A stretch of 64,000 nucleotides of DNA. It comes from Oasisia sp. SBJ-2009 (lineage: Eukaryota > Annelida > Polychaeta > Sabellida > Siboglinidae). Both the position numbers and the translations under genes were made by a program. Under the pieces are notes generated by a model that saw only the letters and a list, made by a program, of their open reading frames with translations, was not told where the DNA came from and searched no databases. Where the stretch lies: NCBI GenBank assembly GCA_964017155.1, contig OZ024855.1, positions 5,308,690-5,372,689 of the forward strand, given 5' to 3'. Shown here one piece after another: positions 24,001 to 36,700 of the stretch. Position 1 is the first letter of the stretch, and every line of letters begins with the position of its first letter.

Positions 24001-24702
24001 GCAATTTGAAAAAGTCCACACTGCACAACACATTTAGTTTGTAAACAAAACATCTAGTTTCAAGACACACTTCACTGGCCACACAGTCATGGGTCACCAA
24101 ATTAACCACGACAAACTTTGTTGATTAGACAGCCAACATCCAGTTACAAATGTCTACACTGGCTAATAACTCTGGGCAGATGAACTGACATGTTCCCTTT
24201 AATCTCTCCTGTAGATGACACACAAGACACGTGACACCAGGCCGTACCTTGAAGCAGTAGGTGTGGTAGCCCTTGTCACAGCAGTCACACAGCAGCAGCT
24301 CAGCCTCGTTGTCGTCATGGCAACAGATCTGACAGCACTGCAGTGACAAAAACACACATACAGATACTTTACTGTCATTACTGACGTAAAATATGTCACT
24401 TAGTGGTGATTGAGACAGACATGTCAAGCATACCACAAAGATACACTGAAATTATAAATAAATACATAAATATTTTATCAACTGATTTTTGTTTCACTTG
24501 ATCATGTTTAAATTAATATATTTAAAGTGCTTTTACTTTACTTCACTTTTAATTTGTGTTCCTATTTATCTAATTTTTTCTTTAAATGTTTTTAGAGACG
24601 GTATTTTAGGTATATTTCACGTGTTTATTTTTAGTATGTCATTTTGCGTGCACGTGTGTATGTTTAGCGCCCAAGAGTAATTTTTAATTGATTGGGCGTA
24701 GA

Positions 24703-24741
<39 letters not shown>

Positions 24742-24751
24742 CAGAGAGAGA

Positions 24752-24793
<42 letters not shown>

Positions 24794-27700
24794 GAGAGAG
24801 AGAGAGAGAGCGAGAGAGCGAGAGAGAGAGAGCGAGAGATGGCGAGAGAGAGCGAGAGAGAGACAGAGAGAGAGACAGAGAGAGAGACAGAGAGAGAGAC
24901 AGAGAGAGAGAGAGACTCACCACTTTCATGACACTCTTCTCCCAGGCGATGCAGCTGTTGAGTTGGGAGAGACAGAGGGAGAGTTGGGAGGCAGTGTGGG
25001 CGAGTATGACGGCCTGGCGCCATGCCAACAGCTCCTTGGGCACGTCCACGGTTGAGTCGGGCATACAGCGACTCTCCTCCGCGTCACTCGTGGCACCGCT
25101 GTCCCGGCCCGAGCCCGACGAGATGTTCTGAAGGTTCAACTTAATGCTACAACAGACGAACACCCAGATATAGGATAAGCATCTGGCAAAATCTGGCAAA
25201 CATGTGGCAAAATCTGGCAAACATTTGTCAAACATCTGGTAAATATAAGTCAAACAGCTGAAAAACACTAACCAAACATCTGGCAAAAAAACATGTTCAA
25301 AACCTGGCAATTAGGGAATATAACATGACACAATGTTCTTCCCTTACTGTTCTGTTTACCTTACTGTCTGTCATTTGCCGTCATTTGATTTGTATGTATA
25401 GTAAAGAGTTACAATAAATTTGATTTGATTTGAACATAGTCAAATATCTGGCAAACATTACGTCAAACATCTGGCGAACATCTAAACACAAATCGCATCC
25501 AAACAACACACATCAAACATGACACACAAGTCAGAATATCATACAATAAAACAAATAATATTTACTTGGCTGACATTAATTAACTAAAATAATGAAAATC
25601 TCAGTGCTGTGTGTCAGCGATGAAATTAACAAGCATGTTAACCGTGGATGATGTCATTCATTGATCAATGGTAATTGAAAGAAACATTCTACTTAAAATA
25701 ACCTACAACAGCATGTTTACCTTTTAGCAAATGGCGGTTGAAAGTATCTGCGTTCTATATTTTTCTCAAGTGCTAGCAGCCTGTTTTTGACGAGCTCTAG
25801 TTCCGCGTCTTTCATCGGGGCAGTGACCTTGACCTGAGCAGCATTACACTTGGTGTCCACGGTGACACTTGGCGACGACTCAGTGGCTGAGGGCGGCAGT
25901 TGGCTGTTGTCTGGACTCCCGTCTGACGGCCGCCTCCACGACTGAAGCAACAACATTCACTGCATGTAATCTGAACAATAACATGTAGTAGTGAACACAC
26001 ACCCATGCACATAAACATACACACATGCATACACGCAAGCATCCACTTATAATCTCCATTGTGATTTTCTTTCAGTCAATGTCACAGTTCAACAAGACGA
26101 GATGAGAGTGAGAGGCACCTCAGTCATCAGACTACACAGTTCTAGCGTCGCTGTGACCACACCTGTACACACTCTCTAACACACTTGTGCTCAGTTGCTA
26201 ACACATCTGCACCTATGATCTGAATCTATACACTAACACACTTCCAACTGTAGACTGACATTGCACACTAACACACCTTAATCGGTACACACAAACACAC
26301 TTCACTTGTACATACTGACATAATGTCACCTATACACACTAACACATTTTCACCTGTTCACACTAACACACTTTCACATGTACACACTAACACACATTCA
26401 CCTGTACACACTAATTCATATGTATACTAATACACCTTCACTTGTACATGCTAACACACCTTCACATGTACACTAACACACCTTCACATGTACACTAACA
26501 CACCTTCACATGTACACACTGAGTCACTAACACACCTTCACCTGTACACACTGAGTCACTAACACACCTTCACCTGTACACACTGAGTCGCTAACACACC
26601 TTCACCTGTACACAGAGTCGCTAACACACCTTCACCTGTACACATCGAGTCACTAACACACCTTCACCTGTACACATCGAGTCACTAACACATCTTCACC
26701 TGTACACATTGAGTCACTAACACACCTTCACCTGTACACATTGAGTCACTAACACACCTTCACATGTACACATCGAGTCACTAACACACCTTCACCTGTA
26801 CACATCGAGTCACTAACACACCTTCACCGGTACACACTGAGTCACTAACACACCTTCGCCTGTACACATTGAGTCACTAAAACACCTTCACCTGTACACA
26901 CTGAGTCACTAACACACCTTCACCTGTACACACTGAGTCACTAAACCACCTTCACCTGTACACACTGAGTCACTAACACACCTTCACCTGTACACACTGA
27001 GTCACTAAAACACCTTCACCTCTACACAATGAGTCACTAACACACCTTCACCTGTACACACTGAGTCACTAACACACCTTCACCTGTAGACTGGCGGAGC
27101 ACACCCTCTCCTCCATGTTCTCCACGTCCTCCAGGAGTGAGTCCTCCACCCCTCTCAACGCGGCCTCCACCCTCTTCTCCCGACACGCCTCGTCATCGCC
27201 CTCCTCCGTCGACACGCCCGCCGCCAGGGGCTTCATCCCCACCACTGCAGACAGACACACCACTGGGTGACATAGGCATAACAACATCATCATTTGTTAC
27301 ACATCACTGGGTGACAAATGCATAACATCATCATTTGTTACACATCACTGGGTGACATAGGCATAACAACATCATCATTTGTTACACATCACTGGGTGAC
27401 ATAGGCATAACAACATCACCATTTGTTACACATCACTGGGTGACATAGGCATAACAACATCATCATTTGTTACACATCACTGGGTGACATAGGCATAACA
27501 ACATCACCATTTGTTACACATCACTGGGTGACATAGGCATAACAACATCATCATTTGTTACACATCACTGGGTGACATAGTCATAACAACATAATCATTT
27601 GTTACACATCATGTGTCTAAGTAACACACTCACTCAAAGACCTACACATGTCAAATATGTTGTAGTAACTTGATAAACATTACATTAACACAAAACACAT

Positions 27701-30700
27701 GTTCAAATACAAAAGGAAGTAAACCAGAGGGAGGGGGAGGGGGAGGGGGAGAGGGGGAGGGGGAGAGGGGGAGGGAGAGGGAGAGGGGGAGGGGGAGTGG
27801 GAGCAAAGGAGAGAGGTACAGAGGGGGATAGGGAGAGAAAGAGGGTCCACGGCAGAGTGAATAAGGATCTGTATGTAGTTAATACTTTCTGCATTCATCA
27901 GCGAGACCTTCACATTTTTGATAAATGTATCACCATTGTATTGAAACAGTAAAATAATGTCTGCAATGAAACATGCTGCCCACTAAAATATAGATATCAA
28001 AGATAATAAAACTGCACCTTGCATTCTATAAAATTGAGTTAATTCATTCCGAGTACATAAGCATAACCACTGAGCCCAGTGTGAATGCAGTAGGAGAGAG
28101 TGAAGCCTTCAGTGTGTCGTGTACTCACCCCCCTTGCCGGCGCGTGTGCAGGCGTCACACACGTAGTCCATGTGCTTCTGGAGAGACTTCTGCAGGTTGC
28201 GTTCTCGGATGCCGCGTGGGTGGAGACACCTGGCCAGAGACTTCACCAGCTCCACATCTGTCATCTGCCACCAGCCACGGCACAGGCCTGAAACAACCAC
28301 AGGTAGAACAGTGACAGAGCTGACTGGGCACTGACTTCTATTGTCAGTCATGACTCCGACTTCAAATACAGACCTATAGCACAATCACACATCAGTCCTT
28401 GACTCATGTGTAAAAAGAGCCTTAGCACAATCACACGTTAGTCCTGGTCCTGAAGTCTAAAAGAGCCTTACCACAATCACAGATCAGTCCTAGGATTTCT
28501 TTAAAAAAAATCTTTAAACCAGACATTACTGGGGTAATTTCTAAGAGTGTTAAAATACTAGATACATAGGGTTTCCTGGTGTTCTTTTTAGTTTACCATT
28601 AAACTAACAACGTCAATACATAAAGCAAAATATCCCTGCTCATTCTACGGGAACAGTTATCTTCAGTCATAGCAAAATATTTTTTTTAAATAGCTAAAAT
28701 AAAACAAAGTCTAAAACGTTTTTATATAGTGAGTATCCAGTCGTGAGGACTGTAAGTAAACTAGTCTCCCGGGGGGTGTACTCACTGTCGGGGATGGGCT
28801 TGGCCTCAGTGTACTGGAGTTGGTCCCTCACCAGCATCGCCTCCACGCCCGCCTCTATCTGCGACGCGTCACTAGTGACACACTGCATGACCGACACGTC
28901 CCTCGACGAGCCCGCCGTCAGGTTGTGAATGTTGTTGAACTGACTCGACGTGTCCTCGCTGTGCGGCGGCGTCATCGACATCGACACGAGACGCGGCGGC
29001 GTCATCGCCGACTGGTGCGACTGAAACGCCATGAGGAAGTCGCTGGGAAGCATGTGACGCTGCAGCGGCGTGAACAGCGACGTGCGACACCTAGTGGCCG
29101 ATGCCGGAACTTCTGTGGTGGCGCCACCTGTGGGCGACTTCGGTGCCGACGGGTCACATGACCTCCTCGGCAGGACACTGAACCAGGACCCCGAGTCTGC
29201 ATAGTTGGTGAGTGCGATGGGTGTGGACGACATGAGACTGTCTGGGTGCATGACACTGCCGCCGAATGACGTCGACATCATGGCTGACATGTCGGTGTGT
29301 GGCAGGACAGAGTCGGGTGTGCTCAGGATGCTGGAGATGCTCCTGAACGTCGACCCATTGCACGACGAGTGGGCATGCTGGTCGAACGACTCGCCCAAGA
29401 TGCTTGCAAGCGGTATCAATGGGGGCGGCTTCTGAAGACACACCTTCTTGTCACCGCCGCCGCCAGTGTCTGAAGTTGCTGCTAACACGTTTCTATCACT
29501 GCCGGTGCTACTCGTGTTAGCTGAGGTATTTAGTAGAGACGGCTGTTCCATTTCTACATGCCGCTCGTCTTTTACGTGTTCTGTTTTCACCACCGTGACG
29601 GGCTGTGCGTTGACAGCGTCGTCACGACTACACTGGCTCCCTGAGAAGGCGCTGCCTATTGCCAGTGAGTTCTCCCCTTCCTTGCTCTCCCTCACAGACT
29701 CCTCATTCCGCTCTACGCTCAAATTCAAACCATTTGCAGGTTTCACATCGCAGTCGGTTTTCACTTTAACGTCGTCCTCTGCTTTCACACAAGAGGCTGC
29801 TTCGTTCACTTGGTCCCGTTCTGATTTCACACTTGGTTTCTGTTCCGCCGTGTCCGTGGCGGCCATGTTGTTGTCGTGGTCACGCTCTGCCGACTCGAGG
29901 CCCTCCAGGTAGACGCCCCCGCAGTGAGGCAGGGCCCAGTAGCGCCGCCGGTAGCGGTCCTGACCAAACGACGTCCCGCGCAGCTTGTGGGACGCCTCAA
30001 ACACCTTCTTACGCAGCTCGGACTGTTGCTGTTAGTGAGAGGCAGAAGGGCTATACAGCATACACAGTCATGATCACACATGCACACATGCATGCACGCA
30101 CACATGCACACACACACCCATGCATGCATACGCACACACACATACACACTCACACACACTTGCATTATGTCTGCACACGTATACACACACATAATACACA
30201 TGTATACACACACACAGGCATACTGCATAACTAAACAATCGCACTCCCACACAGTTATAATTGGCCCACAGCACTTAATAGTTGTCCATTTTTTGCTTGA
30301 CAAATTTCCCTTGAACTTATAATATTTAGAAATTTGTATGGCTATTTGATAAGTAATAACCCTCCTTTTATAAATGCTTCAAGTTACAAACAGTCTTACT
30401 TAAAATAACTTGTGTAGCGTTTAGTTATTGATAATATTTGTCACTTATGGAAATGTACATCAAGTCTGGGGATAATGTTTATTCAAACAAATGGATCAAT
30501 TCTAACATACAAATGTATGAAACATTAGTACACGGCAAAGCATTTTGTAATTTGCCTGGCACCCACTGTCCTAAGACTGTCATAGTCTCAGCATAATGTT
30601 CACATATAGAATATGACTAAAACAAAATGCTGTTGAGACTCACGTGGATGAGTTTGTCCATCTGTTTGCTAAGTTCCTCTGCTGTCATGCCGTCATCATC

Positions 30701-33700
30701 CTACAACACACAACACACCAATATTAACTGCACCAGGCATTTACATAAAACTAGAGTAACTTATCAAAAAATACACATCCTCCAAATGTACAGCATGAAA
30801 ACTAGATACGTAAAGAACCACTCTGATTTCAATTACACCTGCATAACTAAAGAGTAATAATGCTCACCATAATCATTATAAACCATTGTTTTATCTAACT
30901 AACTGGCATGTAGTCAGTTTAGTTCCATTATTTTAACTGTGCGTGTCTCTACACATAATGAGCATATAAGGTGGTCTGTTGTTGCATCATTCCAGCCACT
31001 CCTGCGACATCATCAGTGCCAGACATATCAGCCTCACCTTTCCCCTGGACTACGTTCTACTATGGGTAGAGCGGTGGTCGCGCGGTAGAGCGTTGGACTG
31101 TCAATTCAGGGGATGGTGGTTTAATCCCACCTGCCACACCGTTTCGAAACTTAGGCACTTTCGTCCACCCCACATTTGCCTGTGTCTTTCGGAAGAGACA
31201 CTAAAAGCCAATGGGCCCTTCTATCTGGTGTCTCTTCTGAAAGATATGGAAATGTGAGGTGAACAAAATTCCCTAAGTTTTGTAATAATAGCAGGTGAGC
31301 TCCCTTAGCTGACAGCCACCATGGGTCCACCCCCCCCCCCCCTTCTGACATAACCTACAATTCCGACACGCTGCCTGAACTGATAGAGGCTGAGAAGGGT
31401 TCTGACATGCTGCCTGAACTGAAAAGGTTGAGAAGGGTGAATAAGGGTGACTTACCTCGGCCTCTGACACATTGCCTGGGGTGCTGGCTGCATCGCTTTC
31501 ATTCGCACTTTCGTTGTCGTCATCATCATCACTTCCACGTTTGCTCGAGGGCAGCCCATCATCGCCCAGTGCTGCCCCCACACCCCCCACAGAGGGGTCT
31601 GACACTGTGTGGGCGTGTAACTTTGTCGCACTTTTACGGAACCGTTTTGCACGGATCATTCTCAACCTAGTGGGAAGCAGTTTTGACAACGTCACACAGC
31701 TGCAGGTAGATAAACCGAGGCAGTTAGATAAATAAACTGAGGCGACACCTGGTGTCTTTTTGACACACCAGGTTCCTCAGTCGGCCGCCATAAAATGATT
31801 AACTTTTTACGTACTCTGTAACTCTGTTTGTTTATCCTCACCGAAGCGCTCTGTTGTAAAATTTTATAAAAGCTAATCCACACTAAAACTGCACTTTCCT
31901 ATTATGATAAAATAAAACATACTAATTTTAGCAACTTCTAGTGCTGCCAACGATAGTAATTTAGTAACATCTTGTGACTAAATGTACTATGCACTGTTAA
32001 CTAGAAAGTATTTGACCTGTGGCGCCAGCACCAGTGGTAATATACCTGCGAGTATAAAGCACATATTCACTCCACATGAATGAGTCGTGCTGGTGAAACT
32101 TACTTCCTGAGTTTGCCTTCAATAATCCACTTGTCTCGGCGCAGATTGTTGATTGACTCAATATTCTTTTCTATCTCCCTGCAACGCGGAGGAAGAGTTT
32201 TTTGAGCGATGACAAAACTTGTCTATTTCACTCACATTCAAAACATGCAGCTACTGGGTATAAACACTACATTTACAAAAAAATTATATTACAATGAGAA
32301 CAATTCAATAAAAAAAACGTTTCCTGCATACAAAAACAGAGTGTAATTCATGTTTGACTAAAAAGAACAGCTACACACTCTGTATTATAATTATGACACA
32401 ACCTTTCCAGATGAAACGTTCATGACCAGCTCATCATCCAGTCCTTACAAAATAATTCATGTTCTTATCAGGTGACGCCAAGTTTGAACTGCGGAGAAAT
32501 GTAGTTGAAACATTTTAAAATGTGAATTGCTGCTGTGACACACCAGATGAGTCAACCCTGAGGGTACTTACCCTCCTGAGGGTACTTACCCTGTCAGTTG
32601 ATGACTACACAGTAGTTCATTACAAAGAAACTCGAGGATGGCGCCCTTCTGTGTAGGGGTGAGGGCTTGGAAGGGTGTGTCAGACAGCCACCCACTCATC
32701 TACAACAATGACACTGCATACAGGGTGGTTTCATGGACAATGCAGTTCCAAAAACAATCTAACTTCACACATTGCAGTCGTTTTCTTATGCAAATGAACA
32801 GGATGTTGGAATCTCGAATTTGTTTAATGCTATTTTTATATTTTGTTACACTGCCTTCGAATAGGGTAACCTGGATTTATGGTGTTACATAAAGCTTTTA
32901 TTATTATTATTATAAATGCAATGCATAATCACACTTATTTGTGCACTTTTGATTCATGACACTTTCCAGTTTGCTAAGACTGTCAACATTGACAACAACA
33001 CTTGTATTGTAGGAAGAGGTTATATTATACGCCCTACAGACAACCTAACTGTATTCACTCCAGTCACCAGTGAAAGTGCATCAGTCTTAAGGACACACCG
33101 ACTCCATTCAATACAGTTACTGCCTTCAAGGCCAGATGCTCTTACCTCTTCTTGGTGGCAACCACTGCGGCAGCGGATGTATATACGTAAGACCTCCGAG
33201 ATGTTCCCCGAGTTGATGCTGATGTCGGACAACTTCATGCCCGAGGCAGTGACCGCCTGCAACGTCGCCCAACAACTACGTTAACACCGACTGGCAAACA
33301 TCGCACCCACCAGGTGGCGCTGCTACACCCACCAGGTGGCGCTACATACGCACGAACACAGAAGACGGTTTCCCAAAGTATTTCCAGTGAATGTTTGTTA
33401 TGATTTAAATTTCAGCACGTTCGTCTGCATACTTGTGGTTTCTACAACCGCTGGGAGATGTTACATTGTGAACAACTGATTTACACCTGTCCTGTGCAGT
33501 GCAGTGCAGTGCAGTGCAGTGCAGTGCAGTGCAGTGCAGTGCAGTGCAGTGCAGTGCAGTGCAGTGCAGTGCAGACCCTAAAACTAGTAAACTCTTCACA
33601 GAAGAGAAATGTAAATAAAGCTCTTTCTTTCTGAGGGGTCAGAGTTGAAAGTTTGGATTCTAAGGTCCAAATAGGTAAAAACATTAACATTCCGACACTC

Positions 33701-36700
33701 ATGGATATACTTAGGCTATCTCGATTACAGTTAAACGTCATTTTCATAAGGATTTTAACCTCTTTATGACACTAAATAAAGAGCAAGCTTAGACAATCAA
33801 TGTTATACAGTGTGAAATTATCACGCAGAAACAATAGAAATAGTAGAAACAATAATATTTTCTAGCATATATCCTGACCTACTGCTAGTGATGCCCACAC
33901 TTTCACCTGCAGAGAAATTGAAGAGAAACTCTAGTCAATCCATTACCTCCTTTGGAGTCGGCACGCCAGGGTCATCAAGGGCAAAGGTCAGAAGGTGACT
34001 GAGTACCGACATTGTGCCTTCAACGTATTCCTCGTCATTGAGCAGCCCCGATTGTAGAGAGTGCAGATTTGGTAGACTGGCCGCGTCTAACATAAACAAC
34101 GTCAGGTCAGACTGCTTCACAAACACAGAGTTCAGAGTTGTTAGGCTGGCAATATCTAACATAATGTTGGTTGTCATACAAACACAGATTTCCGACTTGG
34201 TAGGCAGGTCGCATCTAACACGACATACATTTAAACGTGGTGGGGAGTGGCAATTTCATTCACCCCACATTTGCCTGTGTCTCTTAGAAGAGACACTAAA
34301 AGCCGGTGGTCCCTTCTATCTGGTGTCTATGCCCGGGGAAGTAAAAGATCCCACACAGTGGTATATGTGTAACCTGTAGTGGACTCACTAATTCTAGAGA
34401 AGGGCAACGCCTGCGTTAACCCAAGTTTGGGCTGTTTGGAGGAAACCACATAAGAAATATGATAAGAATATCGTGACAACGATCGACAACCAAGGTGTTG
34501 TACATAAAGTCATACATACATTTATACACAACAACTGTCATCGAGCAAGATGTCATACCTAAAGTCTTGCATCGCACACAGACAAATTAATAGACACCTT
34601 ATTACAAGTTATGCAATAATAACTATGACTATACATGCACAGACGCCATCCTAAATGAATCATGTTGCTATAGTTACCAAATCCAAGAGCTGCTCCGAAG
34701 TTCTGCAGGAATTCAACGACCATGAGACAGCTCGCAAACGCAGAGCCCGACACACGCACTCCGGGCAATCGGGCGGCCTCGGGCAGCTCCTGTAACAAGT
34801 GGGCTCATTAAGAACATCACCATGGCAACACTCCAAGCACGTTCATATTGCATTTACAATATAAATATACTGAGCAAGTTCAACTTGGTGTTATATCCTG
34901 CCTACAATAGTGATGGTTGTCTTACAATCAAACTGTTTGGGTTGACACAGTATGTGTGTCAGTCAGCATCAGTGGGTGTGTGTTCACGTTTTCTTCCTGA
35001 TTTGTCTATCAGGCACCAAACTTTCATGGATTAATCTGGGATAGGTCATAAGAAAAGTAATTACTTTATTTTGTTTACAAAATACACAGTTAGTTTAAGA
35101 GAGTTCATCAGTTCGGGTTGTTCTAAGACAGACACTAGAACCAGGAACTGCCTAAGTGGTGAGGTGGACTGAGGTAGCCTGAGATAGACTGAGGTAGATT
35201 GAGGTGGACTGAGGTAGACTGAGGTAGACTGAGGTAGATTGAGGTGGACTCAGGTAGACTGAAGTAGACTGAGGTAGACTGAGGTGGACTCAGGTAGCCT
35301 GATATAGACTGAGGTAACCTGAGATAGACTGAGGTAGTCTGAGGTAGACTGAGGTAGACTGAGGTAGTCTGAGGTAGTCTGAGGTAGACTGAGGTAGACT
35401 GAGGTAGCCTGAGGTAGACAGAAGTAGACTTAGGTAGCCTGAGGTAGCCTGAGGTAGTCTGGGGTAGTCTGAGGTAGACTGAGGTAGACTGAGGTAGACT
35501 GAGGGAGACTAAGGTAGACTGAGGTAGACTGAGGTAGACTGAGGTAGACTGAGGTAGATTGAGGTAGACTGAGGTAGATTGAGGTAGACTGAGGTAGACT
35601 GATGTAGATTGAGGTAGACTGAGGTAGACTGAGGTAGACTGAGGTAGACTGAGGTAGATTGAGGTAGACTGAGGTAGACTGAGGTAGACTGAGGTAGACT
35701 GAGGGAGACTGAGGTAGACTGAGGTAGATTGAGGTAGACTGAGGTAGATTGAGGTAGATTGAGGTAGACTGAGGTAGATTGAGGTAGACTGAGGTAGACT
35801 GAGGTAGACTGAGGTAGATTGAGGTAGACTGAGGGAGACTGAGGTAGCCTGAGGTAGATTGAGGTAGACTGAGGTAGACTGAGGTAGCCTGAGGTAGACT
35901 GAGGTAGACTGAGGTAGATTGAGGTAGACTGAGGTAGACTGAGGTAGACTGAGGTAGACTGAGGTAGACTGAGGTAGACTGAGGTAGACTGAGGTAGATT
36001 GAGGTAGACTGAGGGAGACTGAGGTAGACTGAGGTAGATTGAGGTAGACTGAGGTAGATTGAGGTAGATTGAGGTAGACTGAGGTAGATTGAGGTAGACT
36101 GAGGTAGACTGAGGTAGACTGAGGTAGATTGAGGTAGATTGAGGTAGACTGAGGGAGACTGAGGTAGACTGAGGTAGATTGAGGTAGCCTGAGGTAGATT
36201 GAGGTAGATTGAGGTAGACTGAGGGAGACTGAGGTAGATTGAGGTAGACTGAGGTAGCCTGAGGTAGATTGAGGTAGCGTGAGGTAGATTGAGGTAGCCT
36301 GAGGTAGATTGAGGTAGACTGAGGTAGACTGAGGTAGACTGAGGTAGATTGAGGTAGATTGAGGTAGACTGAGGTAGATTGAGGTAGATTGAGGTAGATT
36401 GAGGTAGACTGAGGTAGACTGAGGTAGACTGAGGTAGATTGAGGTAGATTGAGGGAGATTGAGGTAGCCTGAGGTAGACTGAGGTAGATTGAGGTAGCCT
36501 GAGGTAGATTGAGGTAGTCTGACACTGACCTTGGCGTCCCTCAGCCTCATGTCTTCAACTGGCTTCTTGAGTTCACTCGACACCAGCATCTCCATCTGCT
36601 TCTGTTCCTACACAACATAACATAACAAAACACTCACTGTAACAGTAACATGTGGACAACAATCATTGTAACAATAACAATTAATGGACAACAACACTCT

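Noticed and set aside
31058..31135. A tRNA gene on the + strand
   Set aside because: A and B boxes are recognisable but no acceptor stem closes and the sequence continues into a body shared with 34235-34445, so it is a SINE head.
35135..36595. A 486-codon - strand frame with repeated YLSLPQSTSV
   Set aside because: Translation of the decamer array after BAZ2 exon 18; only the first 26 codons from 36607 are real exon, which ends at a good donor.
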